From the NCBI RefSeq assembly GCF_030551255.1, contig NZ_CP130630.1:11965001-12029000 (forward strand): a stretch of 64,000 nucleotides of DNA. The letters are read 5' to 3'. This document shows positions 12,512 to 21,397 of this stretch, piece by piece. The stretch's first letter is position 1. Each line of letters starts with the position of its first letter. The stretch is from Streptomyces sp. NL15-2K. GTDB taxonomy: Bacteria > Actinomycetota > Actinomycetes > Streptomycetales > Streptomycetaceae. The position numbers and the translations under genes are program-made. Below the pieces are notes generated by a model. It saw only the letters and a program-made list of their open reading frames with translations. It was not told where the DNA came from and made no database searches.

Positions 12512-13233
12512 TCATCGCTCCAGGCGGCGGACTTGGACGGTCAGTCCCTCCGAACTGCTCAACCGCACAACAGGGCGGCCGGTCTCCGCGGACCGGGTGA
12601 CGAGCCCTCGTCCGTGGTCGCGTGCCCGGGCCACGACACCGTCCAGGTCATCGACGCCGACCGAGAGCTCCCACTGCGGGACGCAGACGAGGGGCCCGTC
12701 TGCGTCCGCGCCGATGAAGTCGGCGCAGACGAGGGGGGAACCCGTCGTCGCCTGGTAGAAGCTCCGGGCCTGGTCCGGCTGTTCGCAGGCCAGCACCATC
12801 CGGTACGGAGCGCCGGCCAAGCCCTGTGGGAACCCCCACCCGGCGAACCGGTGCGGCTGCCACAGGGAGAAGGCGGCGCCCGCCGGATCGATCAACGTCG
12901 CGATACGGCCCTGATCCCCGCGTCGAAGGGAGGGACGACAAGCCGCGCACCGTTGGCCGTCGCTGTCTCGACGCGGCTGTCGACGTCGTCGACCGAGAGG
13001 TAGAAGGCGATGTGGGCGGGAGATCCGGAGGGATAGACCGGACTGGCGAGGTCGCTCACGCTGCCGATCCGGTGACCGTCGACGGCTATTTTGACGGCTC
13101 GGCGCCAGTCCTCCTCATCCACCGCGAAACGCCAGCCCAACGCTGCCGAGAAGAAGGCCGCGGTATCGGGCGGATGGTGGGTTTTGAGGTCCATCCAGCA
13201 GAACTCGTTCAAAGAACCCAAACGGGCCGTCAT
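12512..13233 (-). pseudogene. Two-domain VOC (glyoxalase-like) protein, frameshifted
   Basis: Read on the minus strand, ATG at 13233 (AAGGAG just upstream) opens a first VOC domain (FCWMDLKTHHPPDTAAFF, HIAFYLSVDDVD). The frame ends soon after PPFDAG. The second VOC domain (GAAFSLWQPHRFAGW, YQATTGSPL, QWELSVGVDDLD) lies in another frame ending at 12512. Restoring one G in the run of four at 12916-12919 would give PPFDAGDQGRIATLIDPAG and one protein of about 240 residues. This is either a real one-base deletion in a homopolymer or a sequencing error. The intact family comprises glyoxalase/bleomycin-resistance-fold proteins. Confidence 0.82.
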
Positions 13234-13461
13234 CGTGTGCTCCTTGTCGTCCGGATCTGGCTATCGGCTCTCCGGACTACCTCGCAAGCACATTTCGACC
13301 GGGCACTCCCTGCTCGGAGCTGGGCGAATGACCGGCGCCGCGCGCGTCTCAGGGAATTCTCATCCGCTGCCCATGGTGAAACCAGGAACTCGCCACAGTA
13401 TGGTCAAGGATCCAACAGGAGGATCAGATTCCGCGCGCCAGGTGTTCAGGGAGGCACGGCT

Positions 13462-14277
13462 ATGGCCTTGAGTGGTACAGGAGTGCGCCGAATGGCCCGC
13501 GGGGTGCGGGGACGGTTGCGCAGACTCGCCGAGCCGCCCGTGCCGCCGTCGGCGCACCGGCTCGTACGGAACCCGGTGTTCGTCATCTCCTCCGTGCGTT
13601 CCGGCTCCACGCTGCTGCGGGTCCTGCTGAACAGCCACCCGCACATCCGCGCCCCGCACGAGATGCACCTGCGTACCCTCTCCGTCGACCTCACCAAGCC
13701 GTACACCCAGAAGGCCATGACCCAACTGGACCTCGATCAGCGGGAGTTGGAATACCTGCTGTGGGACCGCATCCTCCACCGCGAACTGGTGCGCAGCGGC
13801 AAACAAATCATCGTGGACAAGACACCCGGCAACGCGAGCGTCTGGGAACGGCTGCACGAGGGCTGGCCCGACGCCCGCTACATCTTCCTGCTGCGGCACC
13901 CGGCGTCGATGGTGAGCTCGCTGATCAACAACCGCCCGGACCGCGAACTGGAGGCGACCGTGCGCGAGGTGCGCGGCTACGTCGACGCCGTGCAGGCGGC
14001 CCGGAACGGCCTGCCCGGCCTCACCGTCCGGTACGAGGACCTGACGGAACGCCCCGAGGCGGTCACGCAGGACATCTGCGCGTATCTCGACGTGCCGTGG
14101 ACACCGAAAATGCTCGATTACCGAAAAGGCGATCACGGGCCGTTCGTGCCGTACATCGGTGACTGGAGCGAGAACATCAAGTCCGGGAAGATACAGAAAT
14201 CCCGACCGATCCCGGATCCGGAGGACGTACCGGCAGCGCTGCAGGACATCAGCCGTGCCTGGGGATATCCCTGTTGA
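13462..14277 (+). CDS. Sulfotransferase family protein
   Basis: A 271-residue enzyme. The PAPS 5'-phosphosulfate-binding loop is VRSGSTLL (residues about 39-46). The 3'-phosphate-binding element is in the FLLRHPASMVSSLI segment, and VRYEDLTERPE follows as in bacterial Sulfotransfer_1/3 proteins. It would move a sulfuryl group from PAPS to an unknown hydroxyl or amine acceptor. GGGAGG lies seven bases before ATG 13462. It stands alone between a broken VOC gene and a broken DUF817 gene, so its pathway is unclear. Confidence 0.88.
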   Translation: MALSGTGVRRMARGVRGRLRRLAEPPVPPSAHRLVRNPVFVISSVRSGSTLLRVLLNSHPHIRAPHEMHLRTLSVDLTKPYTQKAMTQLDLDQRELEYLLWDRILHRELVRSGKQIIVDKTPGNASVWERLHEGWPDARYIFLLRHPASMVSSLINNRPDRELEATVREVRGYVDAVQAARNGLPGLTVRYEDLTERPEAVTQDICAYLDVPWTPKMLDYRKGDHGPFVPYIGDWSENIKSGKIQKSRPIPDPEDVPAALQDISRAWGYPC

Positions 14278-14372
14278 GCGGACTTCAAGTGCCCATGTGA
14301 CTGACCAGGTTGCCGCGGGTCGGAGAAGCGAAGGCCGCAACCGCCACCGGCCCCGTAACCCTCTACAAGATC

Positions 14373-15237
14373 ATGCATGGCGCGGGAGTCCTCACACGGC
14401 AGATGGCGCTGTTCGCGTGGCTCCAGGCACGCAGCTGCGCGTTCGCCGTCGCGCTGTTGGGCGGCATGGCGGCGTCCACACTGCTCCCGCCGCTGCCGGT
14501 GGCGCGTTACGACCTTCTGCTGCTGTACGGCGTGCTGCTCACCGGCGTGTGCTACGTGCTGGGGTGGGAGACCAGACGCGAGGTGGCGGTCGTGGCCGTC
14601 TGCCATGTCCTGGGCTTCGCCTTCGAGTTGGTGAAGGTGCATGTGGGTTCGTGGACCTACCCCGAGCCGGGCCTGGCGAAGATCGCCGGCGTGCCGCTGT
14701 ACGGAGGCTTCATGTACGCCGCGGTGGGCAGCTACGTCTGCCGGGCCTGGCGTCTGCTCGACCTGACGCTGACCGGCTACCGAGCCCGCAGCACCGCCCT
14801 TGTGGCCGTCGGTCTCTACGTCAACTTCCTGAGCCATCACTGGCTGCCGGACGTGCGTCCGGCCGCTCGGCGGCCTGCTGCTGGCGGCGACGGCGGGGAC
14901 CTGGGTGCACTTCACGATCGGCGAACGTCGACACCGGATGCCGCTGGCGGCGGCCTTCGCCCTGATCGGGTTCTTCCTGTGGCTGGCCGAGAACATCGCC
15001 ACCTATCTCGGCGCCTGGACATACCCCTACCAACTCCACGGCTGGGAACCGGTCTCCCTGTCCAAGTGGGCTTCCTGGGCCTTGCTGATCAGCGTCACCT
15101 TCGTCATCTGCCGGGCCCGTCGCCACCCCCCGGCCGAGCCGGTCGCTCCGCCGTCAGCTCTCCGTGTCGGAAAACCTCCGCGCGATGTCGCGATGCCTGT
15201 CCGCGGCCAGTTTCGCCTCGGCCGTACTGATGCCTGA
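14373..15237 (+). pseudogene. DUF817 membrane protein, frameshifted
   Basis: The N-terminal part (WLQARSCAFAVALLGG, then several hydrophobic segments, ELVKVHVGSWTYPEPGLAK, LYGGFMYAAVGSY, YVNFLSHHWLPD) is DUF817. The frame breaks near 14853-14865 and the family sequence resumes in the next frame (GGLLLAATAGTWVHFTIGERR, LAENIATYLGAWTYPYQ, KWASWALLISVTF). Removing one base near 14861 restores a continuous multi-pass protein of about 287 residues. The start is uncertain (ATG 14373 or 14403). The last 28 codons overlap the convergent gene at 15154-15498. Either a true mutation or a sequencing error. Confidence 0.78.
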
Positions 15238-15498
15238 TCCAGGCAGACGGCTCAAGCGCTCGACCCCCTCCGCGAAGCGCAGGTGCTCGAGGTGCGCGTG
15301 CTCACGGCAGGCAAGACAGGTGACATGGCTCGGACGCGGAGAGGTCATCGCATACGGCACCCGCTTCCCGCATCCGGTGGTGACGAGACTCGGCAGATCA
15401 CCGGCCAGCCCGAACGTGGAGGCGATCATGTTGCGGACAGCGGCATGGCCATGGACCACTTTCGACTCGACATGAATGTGCGGATCGTTCCCGTCCAT
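15154..15498 (-). CDS. Small hypothetical protein with Cys motif
   Basis: A 114-residue protein I cannot assign. It has a possible metal site formed by C-G-K-R (near residue 43) and CLAC (near residues 61-64), a pattern seen in many small Streptomyces proteins of mobile-element origin. ATG at 15498 is preceded by a strong GGAGGG a few bases upstream, which supports real translation. Its 3' end overlaps the tail of the broken DUF817 gene. Confidence 0.62.
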   Translation of the reverse strand: MDGNDPHIHVESKVVHGHAAVRNMIASTFGLAGDLPSLVTTGCGKRVPYAMTSPRPSHVTCLACREHAHLEHLRFAEGVERLSRLPGSGISTAEAKLAADRHRDIARRFSDTES

Positions 15499-15612
15499 GC
15501 GTCCCTCCTGCCCCGTCGACCGAACCGGCCGGGCGTGCTCCCAGGCACCCCCGGACTGCAGGATGCCATGGGAGGGGCCCGGGCCGGCGGACGGTCCGGG
15601 CCGTCCGCCGGG

Positions 15613-15762
15613 TTACTTCTGCGCGAGCGGTGTCACCGCGATCTGGTCGACGACCGGCGCGTACGGGGAGCGCTGGCCGTACTGGTTGTAAGTCGTTGAA
15701 GTGGAAGGTCGTCGGGAACAGCACCCTGCGGGCCGGGCCGCCGTTGACCGACAGATGAGTCG
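15613..15762 (-). pseudogene. C-terminal fragment of an unknown protein, frameshifted
   Basis: On the minus strand the segment GGPARRVLFPTTFHFND ends in one frame, and YNQYGQRSPYAPVVD followed by IAVTPLAQK and a stop continues in the next. One extra base near 15690 separates them. The joined sequence looks like a natural C-terminus, but I do not recognise the family. No start or upstream domain is present, so this is a relic. Confidence 0.45.
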
Positions 15763-15912
15763 GTGCAGAAAGCCAGGGCGTCCTGCGGCGAGGACGCCGA
15801 AGTGCAAGAGCTGCCGAAGAAGAAGGCCGCCAAGAAGCAGCCGGCCAACAAGGCGGCCGCGACGAAGGCCGCGACGAAAAGGGACGTCGGGGCGTCGGCT
15901 GCGGAGTGCCTG

Positions 15913-16245
15913 GTCCAAGACGCCGAGCGCCGTGTCGGGCCGGCACTGCGGGCAGGGCTTGACGCCTTCGGCGAGCGCGCGAAGGTCCTTGTCTCGCTCG
16001 ATCACCTTCGAGCGTTTTCCTGTGCTCCAGCAGTCGCCGACATGGACATACACCGCTTACCGGCCGGACAGCCCGCGCTGGATCAGTCAGGCCGGCGCGA
16101 GGGGGCGGGCCTGGATGCCGCGCTGCCGCTCGGCTTCGCGTCGCTCCTCGTCGGCGATCCACCGCCGGGTCCGGGCGAGGTCGCGCTCCTGCACCCGCTC
16201 CAGGAAGCGGAGCATGGCGAGTCTCGGTAGGCCTGGGTCGTTCAC
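15913..16245 (-). pseudogene. DUF6233 family gene with two in-frame stops
   Basis: GTG at 16245 opens a DUF6233-like N-terminus (DPGLPRLAMLRFLERVQERD, then RTRRWIADEERREAERQ). The reading frame is interrupted by TGA at 16087-16089, where the family has Trp, and by TAA at 16057-16059. It then continues unbroken in the same frame with VYVHVGDCWSTGKRS, LRALAEGVKPCPQCRPDT and ends at GVLD. Both halves are in register, so only nonsense changes have inactivated it. DUF6233 genes are common in multiple copies in Streptomyces; their function is unknown. Confidence 0.8.
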
Positions 16246-16897
16246 ATGCTCGATTCTGTGATCACACCAGCACACTGCAATCCCAAGGGCGCCCGAGGAG
16301 CCGCCGTGGATGTCCAGGGACTCCTCCAATGCCCCCGCGTCGACCCTGCCAACCTTGATCCTGTGCCCGTACCACCCGCCCGCCACGAGGTGATCGCACG
16401 CGTCACCGCCATACCCGTAGAACCGTGCTCAGCGAAGGGGGCGCCGCCGACCCGCGGAAGGCTGCGGTCGAGGCGGGCCTGCACGCCGGCCGTGTGGCCG
16501 GACGAGTTGTAGCCGTCAGCCCTCCGGCTCGTTGCGTACGGTCACTGGCGAGCTTCGCGTGCTCCTTCTCGGAGAAACGTTCAAGCTTGATCAATTCAGC
16601 GGAGATGTCTACCACAATCCAGGATATTAAAGCGGGCTCTGCCTCAACGCGACGCCCGTCAATCCCACCCGTCATTGAACCTGTAGCACCATCCGCGCAT
16701 CGCAACTTGCCATCAACCAGGGTGACTGCCCCATGCCGCCGATATGTGCGCGAAAATTTTATATTCTACAGTGCATCCCATTCACAGATGACCCATAAAC
16801 CGCTGAGACTGAGAGACCGTTTCTCATTTACAGTCGATTAATTATCGTGGTCCCCTTGAAGGAAGAGCACCCAGCGGAAATTCACTGACACACCGGG
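16246..16897. other. Gene-free stretch with a low-GC part
   Basis: No convincing gene. About 16570-16890 is clearly richer in A and T than its surroundings (for example aaaattttatattcta near 16755-16770), unusual here and suggestive of foreign or decayed DNA. Short ORFs on both strands lack ribosome-binding sites and family resemblance. Confidence 0.6.
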
Positions 16898-17284
16898 ATG
16901 GTAGTAATCATGGCCCTGATAGGGAACGATCGACGTATAACCGATGCCCACCGCCAAAGCGACGGCGCATGGCGCTTCACGGTCGAATACACGGCACATT
17001 TCGACCCGAGCGACCGCGGCCAGTTCTTCGATGACTCGGTGAAGATATGGGAGCACGACCCGGGCGACGACGACCAGGTCACTGCTTATGCGCCGACGGA
17101 GCGATTTCAGGCGCCGCAGGACGGGAGCCCCGCGCATCGAGTCAAGCAGTTCACAGCCACTGCAGACCAACTGGACACCGAAATCGACGACGAGGAGACA
17201 TATGCATGGATCTGGCTGCGCAGAGCCGGCGCAGGGCCCGCTGACGATGAACAGCGGACGCCGATCCGCGTGACGGCCCCATAG
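16898..17284 (+). CDS. Hypothetical acidic protein
   Basis: A 128-residue soluble protein rich in Asp/Glu, with a beta-strand-like pattern (WRFTVEYTAHFD, VKIWEHDPGDDD, YAWIWLRRAG). No family recognised. ATG 16898 and ATG 16910 are both possible starts; neither has a strong ribosome-binding site. It ends about 100 bases before a strong hairpin. The first codons use more A/T than the rest of the window. Confidence 0.5.
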   Translation: MVVIMALIGNDRRITDAHRQSDGAWRFTVEYTAHFDPSDRGQFFDDSVKIWEHDPGDDDQVTAYAPTERFQAPQDGSPAHRVKQFTATADQLDTEIDDEETYAWIWLRRAGAGPADDEQRTPIRVTAP

Positions 17285-17385
17285 CCTCGGACGTGTAGCC
17301 GCGAGGATCCGCCGAGAGCCGCCGCCTCTCACGCTCTACACCGTGGCGGCCGACAGGGTGAGTGATTCCCGCGGATGACCCGGGA

Positions 17386-17428
17386 GCCACAGGCTGACCG
17401 GCACGGCTGACGCCGGTCAGCCTGTGGC
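17386..17428. terminator. Bidirectional hairpin terminator
   Basis: Perfect 17-bp stem (17386-17402 with 17412-17428) and nine-base loop, between the hypothetical gene and the convergent kinase remnant. Confidence 0.85.
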
Positions 17429-17487
17429 CAAGGTCTTACCGCCGTGGACGGCAGACGCGCCCCGTAGGGCGCAGGAGGCGTTGCGCA

Positions 17488-18270
17488 TCAGGGCATCTTC
17501 CAGAGTGTCAGTTCGGTGACGTAGTCGGGCCGATGACGGTCATCGCCGATGCCGGTGATCTCCAGCATCGCCAGGTTGCCGTCGGTTGTGACGGTGCACA
17601 GCAGCATGCGCCCGGGAGCGGCGGCCGCGGCCGAGGGCTCGCGTCGGGGTGGTTGCCGGGAGGCCTGTTCGCGGCGGGCGATCTCCGACATGAGTGGTTC
17701 GGGGAGCCATCCGGCGAAGTCGCGAAGCGGCCGGCCGCAGGCATCTTCGCACCGTTCCGCCAGTTCGGCGGGGGCGGGCCGGGAGGCCGGGTCGACGGCC
17801 AGGCAGCGTTCCAGGATGGGCCGTAGCCGTTCCGGGTAGCCGGTCAGGTCCGGGGGCCGCAATTCGGTGCTGGCGATCTTGGCGGCCAGGGTGATGGCGG
17901 CACCATTGCCGTAGGGGTGGCAGCCGGTCGCTGCGACTGCCGCGATCAGGCCCAGCGAGAAGATGTCGGTCGCGGGTGTCAGAGGCCGTCCGTTCACGTG
18001 CTCGGGCGACATGTGCTGGGGCGTTCCGATGAGCCCCCCAGTACGGGTGAGCTGCGGGGCGTCAGTGGCTCGTGCGATTCCGAAGTCGATCACCCACGGA
18101 CCGCTCATGCCCAACAGGATGTTGCTCGGCTTCAGATCGCGGTGGATCACACCGGCCGCGTGCACGGCGCGCAGCGCCTCCGCGGCGCAACCGACGAGCT
18201 GCAGGGCCGCGGGCAGCGGCAGCGGTCCGCACATGGCTATCGCCTCGTCGAGCGGCAGGCCGGCCGAGGA
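17488..18270 (-). pseudogene. Ser/Thr protein kinase lacking its N-lobe
   Basis: The minus-strand frame holds a kinase C-lobe: GVIHRDLKPSNILL (catalytic loop), WVIDFGIA (DFG), GTPQHMSPEH (P+1/APE-like) and DIFSLG (helix F). A proline-rich tail and a short beta-rich C-terminal segment follow. The glycine loop, the ATP-anchoring lysine and helix C are absent. Homology begins abruptly at GLPLDEAIAMCGPLP around 18270, and upstream codons give unrelated Ser/Pro-rich sequence. An intact actinobacterial PknB-like kinase would need about 80 more residues, so this is very probably a 5'-deleted gene and inactive. Confidence 0.75.
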
Positions 18271-18644
18271 CCATTGCGACGGTTGTGGTTGCAGGTCAGG
18301 CGACAACGCCAACAACGACAACGGTCGGGGCGAGGGAGCGGAAGAGGGGCGTGTACAGGCCATCGGTGACGGTGGGCGGCTGGTCAGCGCCTCCCCTCGG
18401 CTTGAAGATCTCGTCGCTCGCTTCTCCGCAGAAGCCTCCACGGACCGTCCGGCAGCTCCCGTCAAGGGGGGAGATGAACGGCGAATGATCGCGCGCCTCC
18501 TAGCCGCCCTCGGCTGCGATTACTGCGCCACCTGCGGGTGGTGGTTCCGCCCCCACTGCGGGCCCTGAGTGGCACACTGAACCCGGCCTCGCCCTACCCC
18601 TGTGGCACGATGCCCCGTCAGACCGCACCGTCCATGGGGGAAAC

Positions 18645-19079
18645 ATGTGCACCCGCGCCACCATCACACTGACCGCCGCACTGCTGCTCACGCTCACCGC
18701 CTGCACGTCCGACAGCGACGGCAAGGACCCGGGCCCGACGATCACCACCCCGAGCGCGGAGCAGCCGGCGAAGGCAGACACCACCGGTCTCGAGTCGGCC
18801 GTCCGCTCGTACACGGACGCGTACTTCAGGGGCGACGTCAACACCGTGTACGGCATTGTGTCCGACCGCTGCACCGAGAAGATCACCAAGCCTGCGATGC
18901 AGGCCCTCACCGACCGGGCCGTCGGCGACTACGGCCACCAGGACGTGAAGCGCTTCAAGGTCGACCAGGTGTCCGGCGACATGGCGCGCGTCTCGTACGG
19001 CGTGGGCCTGCCCAAATTCGACCAGAGGCAGCAGCCGTGGGTGCGTGAGGGCGGCGACTGGAAGTACGACGCCTGCTGA
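18645..19079 (+). CDS. Small lipoprotein
   Basis: A 144-residue exported lipoprotein. Lipobox L17-T-A-C20 follows a short basic N-terminus and hydrophobic core; the acceptor is Cys20. The mature domain (SAVRSYTDAYFRGDVNTVY, then VWRxGDWKYDAC-like ending WVREGGDWKYDAC) resembles the NTF2/SnoaL-like lipoproteins common in Streptomyces; this fold assignment is tentative. GGGGGAA precedes the ATG by a few bases. Role unknown. Confidence 0.8.
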   Translation: MCTRATITLTAALLLTLTACTSDSDGKDPGPTITTPSAEQPAKADTTGLESAVRSYTDAYFRGDVNTVYGIVSDRCTEKITKPAMQALTDRAVGDYGHQDVKRFKVDQVSGDMARVSYGVGLPKFDQRQQPWVREGGDWKYDAC

Positions 19080-19388
19080 CCCAGCGTCACCCGGACCACG
19101 TCGAGCGCCAGGCCATCGAGCAGAACCGCGCCGTCTCTCCACCGCCAGGAGCTGGAGGATGCTGGGACCGGCATCAATGCCGGGACGATCCGAGCCGACC
19201 TCGCTCGGGGACACTCGCCCGAGCCCGACGACACCGAGCATGGCGTGAATCGTCGGTACGGCGAGACCATCACGACGGCCCTGACGGGCCTGGAGAAGCT
19301 GACCGCAAACCAGTCCTCAACAGTTCCACGTTCCTGGCCCGGCCTGCCCCGAACGCGGCCGGGCCGATTCATGTCAGGGGAGGTGCCC
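19080..19388. other. Gene-free stretch before the HTH gene
   Basis: No start with a ribosome-binding site. The frame of the next gene stays open upstream and reads ELEDAGTGINAGTIRADLA and YGETITTALTGLEKL, which looks like decayed coding sequence, possibly phage-derived. Not assignable. Confidence 0.45.
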
Positions 19389-20003
19389 ATGGGCAAGGCA
19401 CGCCGCGTCACCGACAAGGACCGCGAAGCCGTCCGCGGGCTCCACTCCGAGGGCAAAGGCCGCAACCAGATCGCGGAGATCCTCAGCCGCTCCGACCGGA
19501 CGATCAGCACCATCGCCAAGGACCTCGAAGTCTCCTTCTCCCGAGCCACCCAGGTCCGGGCCGCCACCGAGATCCGCGAGGCCGACCTCGCCGACCGCCG
19601 CGCCGCCCTCGCTCAACGCCTCCAAGACGTCGCCGAACGCGAGCTGGAGAAGGTCAACAAGCCGCACATCTACTTCGACTGGGGCGGCAAAGACCATGAC
19701 TTCGACACCTACGACGCCCCGGATCCGACCCCGGCCGACAAGCCGGCGCTGATGGGTGTCGTGGCCACCGCCGTAGACCGCTCGCTGAAACTCGCCCCAC
19801 CGAAGGACGAGGACAGCTCCGGCGAGGTCGGTGCCCTGCTGCTCGTGTACGTCGTGACGGCACCGCTCGGCGGGCAGCTGGTCGTCGTCGAAGACCTACG
19901 ACACCGTCGCCCCCAACGTCTTCGGCCAGAGGTCTCCGTGGGGTCATTCGTCCCGACTGGGACGCGAACCGGTTCGATCGATGCCGAGCCGGACAAGCCA
20001 TGA
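19389..20003 (+). CDS. Phage-like helix-turn-helix protein, C-terminus probably altered
   Basis: A 204-residue ORF. Residues about 5-50 form a Hin/terminase-small-subunit-like HTH (REAVRGLHSEGKGRNQIAEI, then SDRTISTIAKDLEV). A conserved HIYFDWGGKDHDFD block and a DRSLKL segment follow, as in small HTH proteins of actinophages (recalled, not searched). After KLAPPKDEDS the sequence looks unrelated and composition changes, so the original tail has probably been lost or shifted. GGGGAGG is eight bases before ATG 19389. The last codons contain a LacI-type palindrome. Possible role: terminase small subunit or DNA-binding protein of a decayed prophage. Confidence 0.6.
   Translation: MGKARRVTDKDREAVRGLHSEGKGRNQIAEILSRSDRTISTIAKDLEVSFSRATQVRAATEIREADLADRRAALAQRLQDVAERELEKVNKPHIYFDWGGKDHDFDTYDAPDPTPADKPALMGVVATAVDRSLKLAPPKDEDSSGEVGALLLVYVVTAPLGGQLVVVEDLRHRRPQRLRPEVSVGSFVPTGTRTGSIDAEPDKP
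19965..19976. promoter_or_regulatory. Distal CGAACCGGTTCG palindrome
   Basis: A perfect 12-bp palindrome identical to the two operators beside the LacI-type gene, but 220 bases further upstream and inside the end of the HTH ORF. It could be an auxiliary operator for looping. Confidence 0.55.
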
Positions 20004-20049
20004 ATTACATGGCCTGTCTCGGGGGCATCGCGGTTTCGAGCGGTTTTGT

Positions 20050-20061
20050 CGAACCGATTCG
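20050..20061. promoter_or_regulatory. Imperfect operator copy CGAACCGATTCG
   Basis: One mismatch from the perfect palindrome at 20185-20196. It lies between the distal site and the promoter. Confidence 0.5.
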
Positions 20062-20145
20062 CCGGAACCTAGCACCGCCGCAAACAAGCCAGCAATACCT
20101 CTGACGTGGATCGGTCACGAGGTCCCAAGAAATGCGCGCAAGGCA

Positions 20146-20224
20146 TTGACACCCGCTCGGGCCCGCTCCTACCTTCCCTTCACGCGAACCGGTTCGACAG
20201 TCGGTTCGCTCTCGAACCGGTTCG
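20146..20224 (+). promoter_or_regulatory. Promoter and two operators of the LacI-led sugar operon
   Basis: TTGACA (20146-20151) and TACCTT (20170-20175), 18 bases apart, form a good promoter. Two perfect CGAACCGGTTCG palindromes lie at 20185-20196 and 20213-20224, directly after the expected start site, with centres 28 bp apart. The central CG and symmetry fit LacI-family operators. Binding would block transcription of the regulator and, if read through, of the transporter genes, giving autoregulation. Confidence 0.75.
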
Positions 20225-20237
20225 ACGAAGGAGTCCC

Positions 20238-21266
20238 GTGAACATCGGTGAGATCGCCCAGCGGGCCGGTGTCTCGCGGAGTACCGTGTCCTACGCTCTG
20301 AGCGGCAAGCGCTCGGTGTCGGAGGAGACCCGCCGCAAGATCCAGCAGGTCATCGACGAACTGGGCTACCGGCCCAACGCGAGCGCCCGGGCCCTGGCCA
20401 ACGGCCGGACCAGCACCCTCGGTCTGGTCTTCCCGCCGGCCGGCAACCACTACACGGGCATGCAGCTGGACTTCATCGGCAGCGTGGTGGAGGCCGCGGC
20501 GGCCTACGACTACGACGTGCTGCTCTCCCCGAGCGGCGTGGACAGCGACCGCTCGTTCCAGCGGCTCCTGGGTGAGCGGCGGGTCGACGGCGCGATCCTG
20601 ATGGAGATCAGGCTCCAGGACGACCGGGTCGACCACCTGGTCGATGCGCGCTTCCCCGCCGTCTGCATCGGCCGCACCGCCCGCCCGGACGGTGACTGGT
20701 GGGTCGGCCTGGACCACACCGCACTGGCGGCGGCCTGTGTCCACCACCTCGCCGACCTTGGCCACCGCAGGATCGCGTTCGTGAACCGGCCCGAGCATCT
20801 GCTGCGGGCCGGTTACGAGTCGGCGCACCGCGGGCTGGACGGTTTCACGAAGGCCGCGGCGGAGCGCGGGCTCACCGTACGGACGTACTGCTGCGGCGAC
20901 GACGCTCCCTCCGGTGAGGCGTGTCTCGAGCGCATCCTGCACGACGACCCGGCCACCACGGCGCTGGTCACACTGAACGAGGCCGCGCTGGGCGGCCTCT
21001 ACCGGGGCCTGGCCATGGCCGGCCGTCATGTACCGCGAGACTTCTCCGTCACCGGGGTGGTGGCAGGCCGGTGGGCGGAGACGGTGACCCCGCAGCTCAC
21101 GGCGGCGGACGTGCCGGCGGAGCAGCTGGGGCGCCTCGCCGTCGACCTGCTGGTCGAGCGGCTCGATCACCCCGACGCGGCGCCTCGCCATCACTTGCTG
21201 GTGCCGCCCATCTCGCTGCGCGCCAGCACCGGTCCCGCCCACGCGGGTTCCGGCGCCACCGCCTGA
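20238..21266 (+). CDS. LacI-family transcriptional regulator
   Basis: A 342-residue repressor. The N-terminal HTH is IGEIAQRAGVSRSTVSYALS (residues 3-22), followed by the hinge helix NASARALANGRT and a periplasmic-binding-protein-like sensor domain (LGLVFPPAGNHYTG to the C-terminus). GTG at 20238 is preceded by GAAGGAG. It is the first gene of a sugar ABC-transporter operon and has two perfect palindromes in its own leader, so it probably represses itself and the operon until a sugar ligand binds. Ligand unknown. Confidence 0.92.
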   Translation: MNIGEIAQRAGVSRSTVSYALSGKRSVSEETRRKIQQVIDELGYRPNASARALANGRTSTLGLVFPPAGNHYTGMQLDFIGSVVEAAAAYDYDVLLSPSGVDSDRSFQRLLGERRVDGAILMEIRLQDDRVDHLVDARFPAVCIGRTARPDGDWWVGLDHTALAAACVHHLADLGHRRIAFVNRPEHLLRAGYESAHRGLDGFTKAAAERGLTVRTYCCGDDAPSGEACLERILHDDPATTALVTLNEAALGGLYRGLAMAGRHVPRDFSVTGVVAGRWAETVTPQLTAADVPAEQLGRLAVDLLVERLDHPDAAPRHHLLVPPISLRASTGPAHAGSGATA

Positions 21267-21397
21267 CCCTCACTCCCTCTCGTCTCAGCGGCCCGTCGCC
21301 CTCCCAGGCCATCGCCGCTCCTTCACCGGTCCCTCGGCCGGACATCCGCCGACTGCTTCTTCGGCATGCCCTCGCCGAAAACACAAAGGAACGCGCC

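Noticed and set aside
12512..12895. Separate 127-residue VOC gene starting at TTG 12895
   Set aside because: The TTG has no ribosome-binding site and the segment is the second half of the frameshifted two-domain protein.
15763..16230. Plus-strand ORF with a Lys/Ala-rich stretch resembling a histone-like tail
   Set aside because: It lies opposite the DUF6233 relic, has no ribosome-binding site, and the Lys/Ala run is limited to about 25 residues.
18496..18567. Short Cys-rich peptide ORF (CDYCATCGWW)
   Set aside because: Only about two dozen codons, no ribosome-binding site, probably part of decayed sequence.
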